From positions 1,054,001 through 1,118,000 of the forward strand of contig NZ_VIRG01000066.1 in the NCBI RefSeq assembly GCF_008107695.1: DNA of 64,000 nucleotides. Reading direction: 5' to 3'. Below, one piece after another: positions 46,603-55,086 of this stretch. A program made the translations under genes and the position numbers. Position 1 is the first letter of the stretch. Every line of letters starts with the position of its first letter. Under the pieces are notes generated by a model that did no database searches, was not told the DNA's origin, and was given only the letters and a program-made list of their open reading frames with translations. This stretch comes from Stappia sp. BW2. Its GTDB lineage: Bacteria; Pseudomonadota; Alphaproteobacteria; Rhizobiales; Stappiaceae.

Positions 46603-47945
46603 GCCAGCACCTCCTTCAGCGCGTCCACAAAGGCCGCGCGGTCTTCATCCGTGTTGACTTCGGTCGATGCGACGACCAGCAGATTTGCCAGATCCTTGTT
46701 GCCCGGTTCCAGACGCGAAACCGGCAGGCCGGCGAGGATGCCACGCTCGGCCAATTGCTCGACCACATCTTCCGCCACTTTCGGCAGGGCGATGGTGAAC
46801 TCGTTGAAATAAGCAGAGTTCAGCACTTCAACACCGTGCACACCGGCAAGCAGTTTCTTCAGCTTCACCGCATTGCCGTGGTTGATACGGGCGAGCTTGG
46901 TCAGCCCCGCCTGCCCCAGCAGCGACATGTGAATGGTAAAGGCAAGGCAGCAGAGGCCCGAGTTGGTGCAGATGTTCGACGTTGCCTTGTCGCGGCGGAT
47001 ATGCTGCTCGCGGGTGGACAGCGTCAGCACGAAACCGCGCTTGCCTTCCGCATCCACCGTCTCGCCGCAGAGCCGGCCTGGCATCTGGCGAACGTATTTC
47101 TGACGGGTGGCGAAAAGGCCGACATAAGGCCCGCCGAAATTAAGACCGTTGCCGATGGACTGACCTTCGCCGACCACGATATCCGCGCCCTGCGTTCCCG
47201 CAGGTTCGATCAGGCCGAGCGACACCACTTCGGTAAAGACGGCGATCAGCAGTGCCTTGTGCTGATGCGCCTTTTCCGCGATCGGCTTCAGATCGATCAT
47301 CTGGCCATAGAACGACGGTGACTGAACGACAACGCAGGACGTTTCGTCATCGATCTGGGACAGGATGTCTTCCGTGCCCGTCGGATCTGCCGGCAGGCTG
47401 ACGACCCGGTCGCCCGCCATGTTGGACAGGCCTTCAACCACTTCGCGGTACTGCGGATGCAGCCCGCCGGACAGCACGGCCTTGTTGCGCTTCGTCACCC
47501 GGTGCGCCATCAGCACGGCTTCACCGGTGCCGGTGGAGCCGTCATACATGGAAGCATTGGCGACATCCATGGCGGTGAGGCGCGCGACCTGGGTCTGGAA
47601 TTCGAACAGGTACTGCAACGTGCCCTGCGTGATTTCCGGCTGATACGGCGTATAGGACGTCAGAAACTCCGACCGCTGGATCAGATGGTCGACCGTTGCC
47701 GGCACATGGTGCTTGTAGGCACCAGCCCCAACGAAAAACGGTACGGAACCGGCGGCCGTGTTTTTGGAGGCCATGGCGGAGAGCTTGCGCTCCACTTCCA
47801 TTTCGCTGGCCCGTTTGGGAAGGTCGAGCAGACCTTTCATGCGAACGTCTTCGGGGATATCCGCAAAGAGTTCGTCAACAGATTTGACGCCGACGCGCGC
47901 AAGCATGTCGCTGCGGTCGGTATCGTTCAAAGGCAGGTAGCGCAT
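46599..47945 (-). CDS. gcvPA: Glycine dehydrogenase (decarboxylating) subunit 1
   Basis: This 448-residue partner subunit of the split P-protein has [10 protein letters not shown] at the start, [11 protein letters not shown] and the [23 protein letters not shown] region (residues about 255-277). GGAG lies eight bases before the ATG. It follows an OsmC-type gene in the operon. Confidence 0.95.
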   Translation of the reverse strand: MRYLPLNDTDRSDMLARVGVKSVDELFADIPEDVRMKGLLDLPKRASEMEVERKLSAMASKNTAAGSVPFFVGAGAYKHHVPATVDHLIQRSEFLTSYTPYQPEITQGTLQYLFEFQTQVARLTAMDVANASMYDGSTGTGEAVLMAHRVTKRNKAVLSGGLHPQYREVVEGLSNMAGDRVVSLPADPTGTEDILSQIDDETSCVVVQSPSFYGQMIDLKPIAEKAHQHKALLIAVFTEVVSLGLIEPAGTQGADIVVGEGQSIGNGLNFGGPYVGLFATRQKYVRQMPGRLCGETVDAEGKRGFVLTLSTREQHIRRDKATSNICTNSGLCCLAFTIHMSLLGQAGLTKLARINHGNAVKLKKLLAGVHGVEVLNSAYFNEFTIALPKVAEDVVEQLAERGILAGLPVSRLEPGNKDLANLLVVASTEVNTDEDRAAFVDALKEVLA

Positions 47946-48003
47946 CAGGCAGCTCCCAAGGGTTGATCTAAAAACGGACCGGCATGAACCACGCTCTCAT
48001 TTC

Positions 48004-48100
48004 GTCATCCCGGGTGAAGGGAATGCGATCCCGAACCAGAGAGCCGGCAGGCTCCCGGATACGGGTTCCCCGATCCCGGGTCGGCGCCATTGCGCCATCC
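48004..48100. repeat. Possible short interspersed palindromic element
   Basis: Between gcvPA and the OsmC-like gene the sequence contains CGTCATCCCGG and repeated GATCCCGG/CCGGGATC-like blocks, as in short intergenic repeats of alphaproteobacteria. CCGGGATGACG occurs again at about 44927. Two partial copies are weak evidence. Confidence 0.25.
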
Positions 48101-48177
48101 GGGTGGACGGAGGAGAGAACTGGTAGCCATCCAGAGCATGGAATCGGCCACGACAGCGTGCGGCCGAGTCCGCAAAT

Positions 48178-48663
48178 TCACGGTGCGACGAGGCGGAGCG
48201 GTTCGGGTTCCACAACGATCTCGCAGTTCACGGAGTTGGCGATGAAACAGACGTCATGCGCCTTTTCATGCAGATCCGTCAGCCAGGTCGGGTCCGGATT
48301 TTCAGCTGCAACCAACGTGATTGCAGGCCGCAGCACCACTTTCGAAATCGCCATCTTGCCCCGCGCCACGCGGCTCATCTGGCCTTGGGCCTGATCGCTG
48401 TAGGTGGCGACGACAAAATTCGCCCGCCGCGCCAGATCCAGAAAGGACAGCATGTGGCAGGACGAGATAGCGGCGACGAAAGCCTCTTCCGGATCGACGG
48501 CGGCTTCTATGGCGTATGGCAGGGGCACGACTGTGGGCGATGCGCTTGCCGGGATCTCCAGACCACCGTCAAAACGCCAGATATGTCCTCTGGAATAAGC
48601 GTTTGCGGCATAGTCGCCGTCGCATGCCCATTCCACCTGTGCCGTGTAGTAGTGCCCTGCCAT
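48178..48663 (-). CDS. OsmC/Ohr-family protein
   Basis: This 161-residue OsmC-fold protein carries the two reactive cysteines of the family, in SSCHMLSFLDLA and HDVCFIANSV. Characterised members reduce organic hydroperoxides using thiols or lipoylated protein. It sits inside the gcv operon, three bases after gcvH and upstream of gcvPA, an unusual position for this family. Confidence 0.88.
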   Translation of the reverse strand: MAGHYYTAQVEWACDGDYAANAYSRGHIWRFDGGLEIPASASPTVVPLPYAIEAAVDPEEAFVAAISSCHMLSFLDLARRANFVVATYSDQAQGQMSRVARGKMAISKVVLRPAITLVAAENPDPTWLTDLHEKAHDVCFIANSVNCEIVVEPEPLRLVAP

Positions 48664-48666
48664 GAA

Positions 48667-49038
48667 TTACAACGTCTCCACGTACGCCTTGTAGGCTGCC
48701 TCGTCCATGAGGTCGGACAGCTGATCCGAATTGCCGACGGTCATCTTGATGAACCATGCGGCGCCTTCCGGATCTTCGTTGACTTTGGCCGGTTCGTCCA
48801 CCAGTGCCTCATTGGCTTCGACAACTTCGCCGTCGATCGGCGCGTAGACTTCGCTGGCTGCCTTGACGGATTCGACGACAGCGGCTTCATCGCCCTGCGA
48901 CAGCGCCTTGCCGGCTTCCGGCAGTTCCACGTAAACGACGTCGCCAAGCTGTTCCTGTGCGTAAGTCGTGATGCCGATGGTGGCGGAGTCGCCGTCAACG
49001 GCAATCCACTCGTGGTCTTTGGAATAATAGGTGGTCAT
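48667..49038 (-). CDS. gcvH: Glycine cleavage system H protein
   Basis: This 123-residue lipoyl carrier shuttles the aminomethyl group between P, T and L proteins. The lipoyl lysine is K59 in VESVKAASE. The C-terminal GAAWFIKM is typical. It lies 26 bases after gcvT. Confidence 0.96.
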   Translation of the reverse strand: MTTYYSKDHEWIAVDGDSATIGITTYAQEQLGDVVYVELPEAGKALSQGDEAAVVESVKAASEVYAPIDGEVVEANEALVDEPAKVNEDPEGAAWFIKMTVGNSDQLSDLMDEAAYKAYVETL

Positions 49039-49064
49039 TTTATGCGTCCGTTATCTGGAAAGAG

Positions 49065-50216
49065 TCATGCTTTGGGTTTGCGGTAATAGCGGTTCGGAAC
49101 AAACGGCGTGTCCGCAACGGTGGCGGGCAGGCGCTTGCCTCTGACGATCAATTCAAGAGGCGTGCCGGTTTTGGAATGCTCAGCCGGCACATAGCCCATG
49201 GCAATCGGTGCGCCCACGGTCGGCGCGAAGCCGCCGGAGGTGACAGTGCCGACCACCGGCCCATCGGGCAACGCGATCTCGGCCCCTTCCCGCGCAGGTG
49301 CCTTGCCCTCGAGGCGCAGGCCGACGCGGACACGGCCCGGTCCGTTTTCAAGCTCTGCCTGAATGCGTTCGTCTCCGGGAAAGCCCCCTTCTTCGCGCCG
49401 GCGTTTCTGCATGCAGAAGGTGATCGCGCCTTCGACCGGCGACGTCGTCTCGTCAATGTCGTGACCGTAAAGGCAAAGCCCGGCTTCCAGACGCAGACTG
49501 TCGCGGGCGCCAAGGCCAATCGGCTCGACCCTGTCGTCGGCCAGCAGCGCGCGGGCAATGGCTTCGGCGGCCCCGGCAGGCACGGACATCTCGACGCCGT
49601 CCTCGCCAGTATAGCCGGCACGGGCGACGTGACAGTCGATGCCGTCAAATTCCATCGGTGCCGCGGACATGAAGCCAAGGTCAGCCGCTTGTGGGGCATG
49701 TGCGGCGACGGCGGCGACGGCCTCCGGTCCCTGAACCGCAATCAGCGCACGGTCTTCAATCACGTCCAGTGTCACGTTTTCAGGCAATCTGTCGCGCAAA
49801 TGGGCGTAGTCGACATCCTTGCGGGAGGCATTGACCACCAGCATCAGCTTGCCGTCCTCGTCTTCGGACAGAGGCCGGGTGACCATCAGATCGTCGATAA
49901 TGCCGCCTTCGTCGTTCAGCAGCACCGTGTAGCGCTGACGGCCATGACCCAGTTCGACGAAGTTCGAAGGGGTGAGTGCTTCCAGCGCCCGGGCCGTCGT
50001 TTCGTGATCGGGACCCGTCAGCAGGGCCTGGCCCATGTGGGAAACATCGAAAAGGCCGGCCTTCGTGCGCGTCTGCTGATGCTCGGCCATGATGCCGGCC
50101 TTGTATTGCACGGGCATGGAATAGCCGGCGAACGGCACCATGCGTGCACCCAGTTCCACATGAAGGTCGTGAAGAGGCGTTTGTTTCAGATCTTCGTCTG
50201 CAACGGTTTCCGCCAT
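49065..50216 (-). CDS. gcvT: Glycine cleavage system T protein (aminomethyltransferase)
   Basis: This 383-residue protein transfers the methylene group to tetrahydrofolate and releases ammonia. HVELGARMVPFAGYSMPVQY, FDVSHMGQ and ARAGYTGEDGVEM are family hallmarks. The ATG at 50216 has GAGG seven bases upstream. It is first in the operon, behind the glycine riboswitch. Confidence 0.95.
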   Translation of the reverse strand: MAETVADEDLKQTPLHDLHVELGARMVPFAGYSMPVQYKAGIMAEHQQTRTKAGLFDVSHMGQALLTGPDHETTARALEALTPSNFVELGHGRQRYTVLLNDEGGIIDDLMVTRPLSEDEDGKLMLVVNASRKDVDYAHLRDRLPENVTLDVIEDRALIAVQGPEAVAAVAAHAPQAADLGFMSAAPMEFDGIDCHVARAGYTGEDGVEMSVPAGAAEAIARALLADDRVEPIGLGARDSLRLEAGLCLYGHDIDETTSPVEGAITFCMQKRRREEGGFPGDERIQAELENGPGRVRVGLRLEGKAPAREGAEIALPDGPVVGTVTSGGFAPTVGAPIAMGYVPAEHSKTGTPLELIVRGKRLPATVADTPFVPNRYYRKPKA

Positions 50217-50282
50217 GAACGGTCCTCGTATTCGGGGTTGCGCAGTCCCGAATCGGCCCCTGCAGGTCCCGATCCGTCTGCA

Positions 50283-50484
50283 CCCCCTCTGTCCGAGTAC
50301 CTGAGAGATTTCCCGCACGGCGCCTCAAGCACCTTGCGGTTACTCCTTCGGTGAGCAGTCCACAAACTCACTTGCGGAGCACTGCTTTCCAGAGCGTTGC
50401 AGTTCATGCGGTCCTTCTGCCTGAGAGTTTCCGGGGCGGTTGCTCCTTCGGCGCCAGGATCCTTTCACCCGGCCTCTCCCGCAT
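50283..50484 (-). promoter_or_regulatory. Tandem glycine riboswitch upstream of gcvT
   Basis: Two aptamer cores are plain on the minus strand: CCGAAGGAGCAA (50451-50440) and CCGAAGGAGTAA (50351-50340). Each is followed by the conserved CTCTCAGG segment, and GGGAGAGG opens the first aptamer at about 50481. Glycine binding normally turns gcv expression on. Confidence 0.95.
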
Positions 50485-50536
50485 AAACATTGACGTGTTT
50501 CCACGCCAATCGGGGGACGACCCCGATTAGGGCCGG

Positions 50537-50565
50537 ATTGTGCGAGTCGGACATAGTCTTGTCAA
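50537..50565 (-). promoter_or_regulatory. Promoter of the gcv operon
   Basis: On the minus strand TTGACA (50565-50560) is spaced 17 bases from CACAAT (50542-50537). Transcription would start about 45 bases before the first riboswitch aptamer. Confidence 0.65.
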
Positions 50566-50705
50566 TATGCGACATGTGGCCCCCGCAATTTTGCCGGTGC
50601 AAATTTTAGGCACCGCCTTTCAGGCCAAACGCGCCCGGCGGCCCGCCGGTTTCAGACGCCCGGGCGGGACCAGATCAAGCACAGGGATGCGTGCGCTGTG
50701 CTGCC

Positions 50706-51290
50706 TTACCGGCGGCGGCCTTCATCAAAGCCAAAGATGACCTTGGCTTCCGCACCTGCCGGTATGGTGAATTTATCTTCGATCAGCGTCCAGGTTTCAC
50801 TGGGGGAATTGGCCCCGAGCGTGACCGGAATTTTCAGGACCTCGGAACTGATCGGCTTCGCCCCGCTGCCACCGGGCACAATGGCGACACGGATCGGCAG
50901 GACCACTTCACCGCCTTTCCAGGCCGGACCGGACGTGACATCGCCGGACAGGCCCAGCTTCATGCGGCGGCTGCCGTCAGGCTGCTGCGTGCAGGTGTTG
51001 GCCCAATCCTTGACGGTTGCCTGGTACAGCAGCCCTTGAGGGTCGTTATCCTTGCCCCGGACATACTTGCGGATCAGGTAGGTGTTGGATTGAAGCTGCA
51101 GCGAAGGACAGGTAACGGGCGGCGCGAACGTATCGGGCGAAATCTCGATCGGCTCCTGACCACCGGAAATCACTTTGCCCGCAACACCGTCAGCGGCGCT
51201 CATACACCCCGCCAGAGCCACGGCGGACAGGCCCACGGCCAGAATTGTCTTCAGGGTCTTGCCGGAGACGGCGTGAATCGCACTGATCAT
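50706..51290 (-). CDS. Hypothetical lipoprotein
   Basis: This protein of about 194 residues has a lipoprotein signal (ILAVGLSAVALAGC with lipobox LAGC), so it is probably anchored at the cell envelope. The mature part is rich in beta-type segments (VVLPIRVAIVPGG, PVTLGANSPSETWTLIEDKF). I do not recognise the family. GGA six bases upstream favours the ATG at 51290; the ATG at 51296 is equally in frame. Confidence 0.7.
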   Translation of the reverse strand: MISAIHAVSGKTLKTILAVGLSAVALAGCMSAADGVAGKVISGGQEPIEISPDTFAPPVTCPSLQLQSNTYLIRKYVRGKDNDPQGLLYQATVKDWANTCTQQPDGSRRMKLGLSGDVTSGPAWKGGEVVLPIRVAIVPGGSGAKPISSEVLKIPVTLGANSPSETWTLIEDKFTIPAGAEAKVIFGFDEGRRR

Positions 51291-51422
51291 CTTCATTCCA
51301 TAAAATGCAACACTTGTCGGCGGAGCTTCATAGCAGGTGCGGAATTGCTTGGCGAGGCTTGTCAAACGCAAACCTTCAAGTAGCTCATTGTGGCTGAATT
51401 GGTTCAGCTTGCCGCACATCCC

Positions 51423-51451
51423 TTGACACGACGCGACTGCAAGCCCTTATT
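51423..51451 (+). promoter_or_regulatory. Putative promoter of the ispH-thrB-rnhA operon
   Basis: TTGACA (51423-51428) is spaced 17 bases from CTTATT (51446-51451). The -35 is perfect and the -10 weak. Confidence 0.4.
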
Positions 51452-51478
51452 GCGCTCAGAAACGTTCCTCGAAAGAGC

Positions 51479-52480
51479 ATGATGACCGAGAGCAGACAGG
51501 AAAAAACACCGCTTGCCATTCACCTGTGCGCGCCCCGCGGGTTTTGCGCCGGCGTTGACCGCGCGATCCAGATCGTGGAACTCGCCCTGGAGAAATACGG
51601 CAGTCCGGTCTACGTCCGTCACGAAATCGTGCACAACAAGTTCGTCGTCGACGGGCTGAAGGCCAAAGGCGCTGTCTTCGTGGAAGAGCTGGAGGAAATT
51701 CCGGCTGAGGATACAGACAGGCCGGTTATCTTCTCGGCGCACGGTGTGCCAAAGTCCGTGCCGGAAGACGCCCAGAACCGCAAGATGTTCTACCTGGATG
51801 CCACCTGCCCGCTGGTGTCGAAAGTTCACAAGGAAGCGGAAATCCATTTCCGGCGGGACCGGGAGATTCTGCTTATCGGTCATGCCGGCCATCCCGAAGT
51901 GATCGGTACCATGGGCCAATTGCCGGAAGGCACGGTCAGCCTGATTGAGACAGAAGACGACGCGCGCGCCTTCACGCCGAAGACCGACCGCCCCCTCGCC
52001 TACATCACCCAGACCACCTTGTCCGTGGACGATACCGCCGGCATCGTCGCCGTGCTGCAGGATCGGTTTCCGCAGATTGTCGCTCCGCACAAGGAAGACA
52101 TCTGCTACGCAACCACCAACCGGCAGGAAGCGGTCAAGCATGTGGCGCCCAAGGTTGATGCGATGATCGTTGTCGGTGCTCCGAATTCGTCAAACTCCCA
52201 GCGCCTGCGCGAAGTTGCGGAACGGGGCGGCTGCAAGACGGCCGTGCTGATCCAGCGCGCAAGCGACATTGACTGGCGGAACTTCGAAAACATCACCTCG
52301 TTGGGTCTGACAGCGGGTGCATCGGCCCCCGAGACTCTGGTAGAGGAAATCATCGCGGCCTTCGCCGACCGGTTCGACGTCAAGGTCGAGACGGTTCGCA
52401 CTGCCGAAGAAACGATTTCCTTCAACCTGCCGCGGGAGCTGCGCGACATGATCGACGCCTCCCAGGCCGCCGCCGGATAA
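51479..52480 (+). CDS. ispH: 4-hydroxy-3-methylbut-2-enyl diphosphate reductase
   Basis: This 333-residue iron-sulfur enzyme makes IPP and DMAPP in the last step of the MEP isoprenoid pathway. The cluster cysteines are C23 (RGFCAG), C110 (DATCPLV) and C209 (DICYAT). SAHGVP and TNRQEA are conserved. The gene starts an operon with thrB and rnhA. Confidence 0.96.
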   Translation: MMTESRQEKTPLAIHLCAPRGFCAGVDRAIQIVELALEKYGSPVYVRHEIVHNKFVVDGLKAKGAVFVEELEEIPAEDTDRPVIFSAHGVPKSVPEDAQNRKMFYLDATCPLVSKVHKEAEIHFRRDREILLIGHAGHPEVIGTMGQLPEGTVSLIETEDDARAFTPKTDRPLAYITQTTLSVDDTAGIVAVLQDRFPQIVAPHKEDICYATTNRQEAVKHVAPKVDAMIVVGAPNSSNSQRLREVAERGGCKTAVLIQRASDIDWRNFENITSLGLTAGASAPETLVEEIIAAFADRFDVKVETVRTAEETISFNLPRELRDMIDASQAAAG

Positions 52481-52484
52481 CCCC

Positions 52485-53450
52485 ATGGCTGTTTATACCG
52501 AAGTGACCGATGAGGAACTGAACGACTTCATCGGCAGCTATGATGTCGGGCGCCTGCTCTCCTTCAAGGGCATTGCCGAGGGTGTCGAGAACAGCAACTT
52601 CCTCGTCCACACCGACAAGGCGACCTACATTCTGACGCTTTACGAAAAGCGCGTGAACCCGGACGATCTGCCGTATTTTCTGAACCTGTTGCAGCATCTG
52701 GCTGCAAAGGGTCTGTCCTGCCCGACCCCCGTTCCCTCAAGGGATGGCAAGCTTCTGGGCACGCTCGCCGGACGGCCGGCGGCGCTCGTCACCTTTCTGG
52801 ACGGCATGTGGGTCAAGCGGCCCAGGGTCGACCATTGCGCCGAGCTTGGCAGGGCCATGGCAGAACTGCATCTGGACGGCGCCGACTACGACGGCTTCCG
52901 CAAGAATGCGCTCGACGTCAGCGGCTGGCGTCCCCTTTTCGAGCAATGCGGTGTGCGCAGCGATACGGTTCACCCTGGCCTCGGCATCGAGATCGCGAGT
53001 GAACTGGCTCATCTTGAGAAGGTCTGGCCGAAGGATCTTCCGGGTGGCGTGATCCATGCGGATCTGTTTCCGGACAACGTGTTCTTTCTCGGCAATGAGC
53101 TCTCCGGGCTGATCGATTTCTATTTCGCCTGCAACGACGCCTTCGCTTATGACATTGCCATCTGTCTCAACGCCTGGTGCTTCGAGCTGGACATGTCGTT
53201 CAACGTCACCAAGGCGAAGGCGCTGCTCAAGGGTTATTCCGCTGTACGGCCGTTGAGTGAGGCCGAATATGATGCTCTACCAACCCTTTGCCGCGGCGCT
53301 GCACTGCGCTTTCTATTGACGCGGCTTTACGACTGGCTGAGCGTTCCGGAAGGGGCGCTGGTGACGCCGAAGGATCCGATGGAGTACCTGAAGAAGCTTC
53401 GCTTTCACCAGAGCATTTCCTCCGCCGAAGCCTATGGGTTGGAGCGATGA
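52485..53450 (+). CDS. thrB: Homoserine kinase (APH-fold type)
   Basis: This 321-residue kinase phosphorylates homoserine for threonine synthesis. It has the aminoglycoside-phosphotransferase fold, with the catalytic loop [13 protein letters not shown] and the metal site [11 protein letters not shown]. Most alphaproteobacteria have this type instead of the GHMP type. It begins four bases after ispH, and thrC is 6.5 kb away in the window. Confidence 0.93.
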   Translation: MAVYTEVTDEELNDFIGSYDVGRLLSFKGIAEGVENSNFLVHTDKATYILTLYEKRVNPDDLPYFLNLLQHLAAKGLSCPTPVPSRDGKLLGTLAGRPAALVTFLDGMWVKRPRVDHCAELGRAMAELHLDGADYDGFRKNALDVSGWRPLFEQCGVRSDTVHPGLGIEIASELAHLEKVWPKDLPGGVIHADLFPDNVFFLGNELSGLIDFYFACNDAFAYDIAICLNAWCFELDMSFNVTKAKALLKGYSAVRPLSEAEYDALPTLCRGAALRFLLTRLYDWLSVPEGALVTPKDPMEYLKKLRFHQSISSAEAYGLER

Positions 53451-53902
53451 CGGAAAACACCAATCGGGTCACGATCTATACGGACGGCGCCTGCTCCGGC
53501 AATCCGGGGCCTGGTGGCTGGGGAGTGATCCTGCGGTTCGGGGAGCACGAGAAAGAGCTTTCCGGCGGCGAGGCGGAAACCACCAACAACCGCATGGAAC
53601 TGATGGCCGCCATCGAGGCACTGAATGCCCTCAAGCGCCCCTGCGCGGTCGACCTTTATACCGACAGCACCTATGTGCGCAGCGGCATCAAGGAATGGAT
53701 GTATGGCTGGAAGCGCAAGAATTGGCGCACGGCTGCCAACAAACCGGTAAAGAACGCGGATCTCTGGCAAGCCCTTGACGCTGCGAGGGAACGTCACGAC
53801 GTGACCTGGCATTGGGTCAAGGGACATGCCGGTCATCCGGACAATGAACGTGCGGATGAACTGGCGCGCGGCGGAATGGCCCCGTATAAGAACGGCGCAT
53901 AA
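53447..53902 (+). CDS. rnhA: Ribonuclease HI
   Basis: This 151-residue RNase HI has the catalytic acids D13 ([11 protein letters not shown]), E51 ([10 protein letters not shown]), D73 (YTDSTYV) and D137 (DNERADELA). Its ATG overlaps the thrB stop (ATGA), so translation is coupled. Confidence 0.96.
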   Translation: MTENTNRVTIYTDGACSGNPGPGGWGVILRFGEHEKELSGGEAETTNNRMELMAAIEALNALKRPCAVDLYTDSTYVRSGIKEWMYGWKRKNWRTAANKPVKNADLWQALDAARERHDVTWHWVKGHAGHPDNERADELARGGMAPYKNGA

Positions 53903-53934
53903 ACAAATCCTGTCTCATGTGCAGAGGATTTTGA

Positions 53935-54858
53935 GTGAGACTTTTCGGGTGGTCCGGCGCAGCAGCAGTGCGCACAATGGTTCCGGATATGGCCGGAAAG
54001 GTGCTGATTATTGCCAATCCGACCTCGGGTGGCTACAACGCCGAGCTTCTGGATGACGTGCGTAACCGGCTGGAAGATCTCGGCTGCAAGACCGAGATCC
54101 GGCTGACCCGTCGCGCCGGTGAAATCGGGGACATCTGTTCCGACCCCTCATTGCCCGTGCAGACGCTTGTGGTCGCCGGAGGTGATGGCTCCGTCAACGA
54201 GGCATTGACCGGGTTTCAAAACCATCCCGCCCCGCCGCAATTGGGTATCATCCCCTTTGGCACCGCCAACGTGCTGGCGCTGGAACTTGGCCTGCCACGC
54301 ACCGCGAAAGCGATCGCTGCCTTGATTCGGCGCGGCAAGACCCGGCAACTGCATTACGGCCTCGCCAACGGCAGGCCTTTCGTGCTGATGGCGTCCGCCG
54401 GGTTCGATGCGGAAGTCGTGCACGCTGTGCCTTTGTCGCTGAAGCGGCGTCTTGGCAAACTCGCCTATGTCATCACGGCCCTGCGCACCGGTTTCAAGCG
54501 CAAGAGCGCTTCGCTGAAAGTGGTCCTGGACGGCGAAGAGCTGACCGGCAAGCTGGCCGTTGCCAGCAATGCCCGCCACTACGGCGGCCCTTTCATCATT
54601 TGCCCCGGCGGGGCGACAGATCCGGGCCTTCATATGCTGGTTCTGGAAAGAGACGATCCCTGGTCGTCCTTCTGTTACGGCGTCGCGCTCCTGATGGGCC
54701 GCATTCACAAGGCGAAGGGTGCGCTGGTACGTCCCTTCACATCCGCATCCATTCTTGCAACAGGCGCCGTCGCCGCGCAGGTGGACGGCGATCCCTTCGG
54801 AGCGACGCCGCTGGAAATCCGCCAGACGGACAAGACAGTGCCCATTCTGGCACCTTGA
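53935..54858 (+). CDS. Diacylglycerol kinase catalytic-domain (YegS/LCB5-like) lipid kinase
   Basis: This 307-residue protein has the DAGK catalytic motif VVAGGDGSVNEALTG and IPFGTANVLALELGLP. The substrate is a lipid alcohol of unknown type. The start is GTG with GAGGA six bases upstream. ATGs at 53977 and 53989 are alternatives. It follows rnhA by 32 bases. Confidence 0.88.
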   Translation: MRLFGWSGAAAVRTMVPDMAGKVLIIANPTSGGYNAELLDDVRNRLEDLGCKTEIRLTRRAGEIGDICSDPSLPVQTLVVAGGDGSVNEALTGFQNHPAPPQLGIIPFGTANVLALELGLPRTAKAIAALIRRGKTRQLHYGLANGRPFVLMASAGFDAEVVHAVPLSLKRRLGKLAYVITALRTGFKRKSASLKVVLDGEELTGKLAVASNARHYGGPFIICPGGATDPGLHMLVLERDDPWSSFCYGVALLMGRIHKAKGALVRPFTSASILATGAVAAQVDGDPFGATPLEIRQTDKTVPILAP

Positions 54859-55086
54859 CGCGATAACCGGGCGGCAATCGTGCCCTCGCCTTCCGAACCT
54901 CACCGGATCAAACCAATTCCACCGTCATTGCAGCGCTTGACGCTGCTCATCCATTCCATGACCGCCCCTTACCCGAGGCCTCAGCCGAGGGAGAGCCAAT
55001 GGGCATCAAGGAGTGAGTGAAATGCAGGCTCGCTCGCAATTGTTCCGGAAGGCACTACTACCCGGAGTAACAGACGCTAGCGAACA

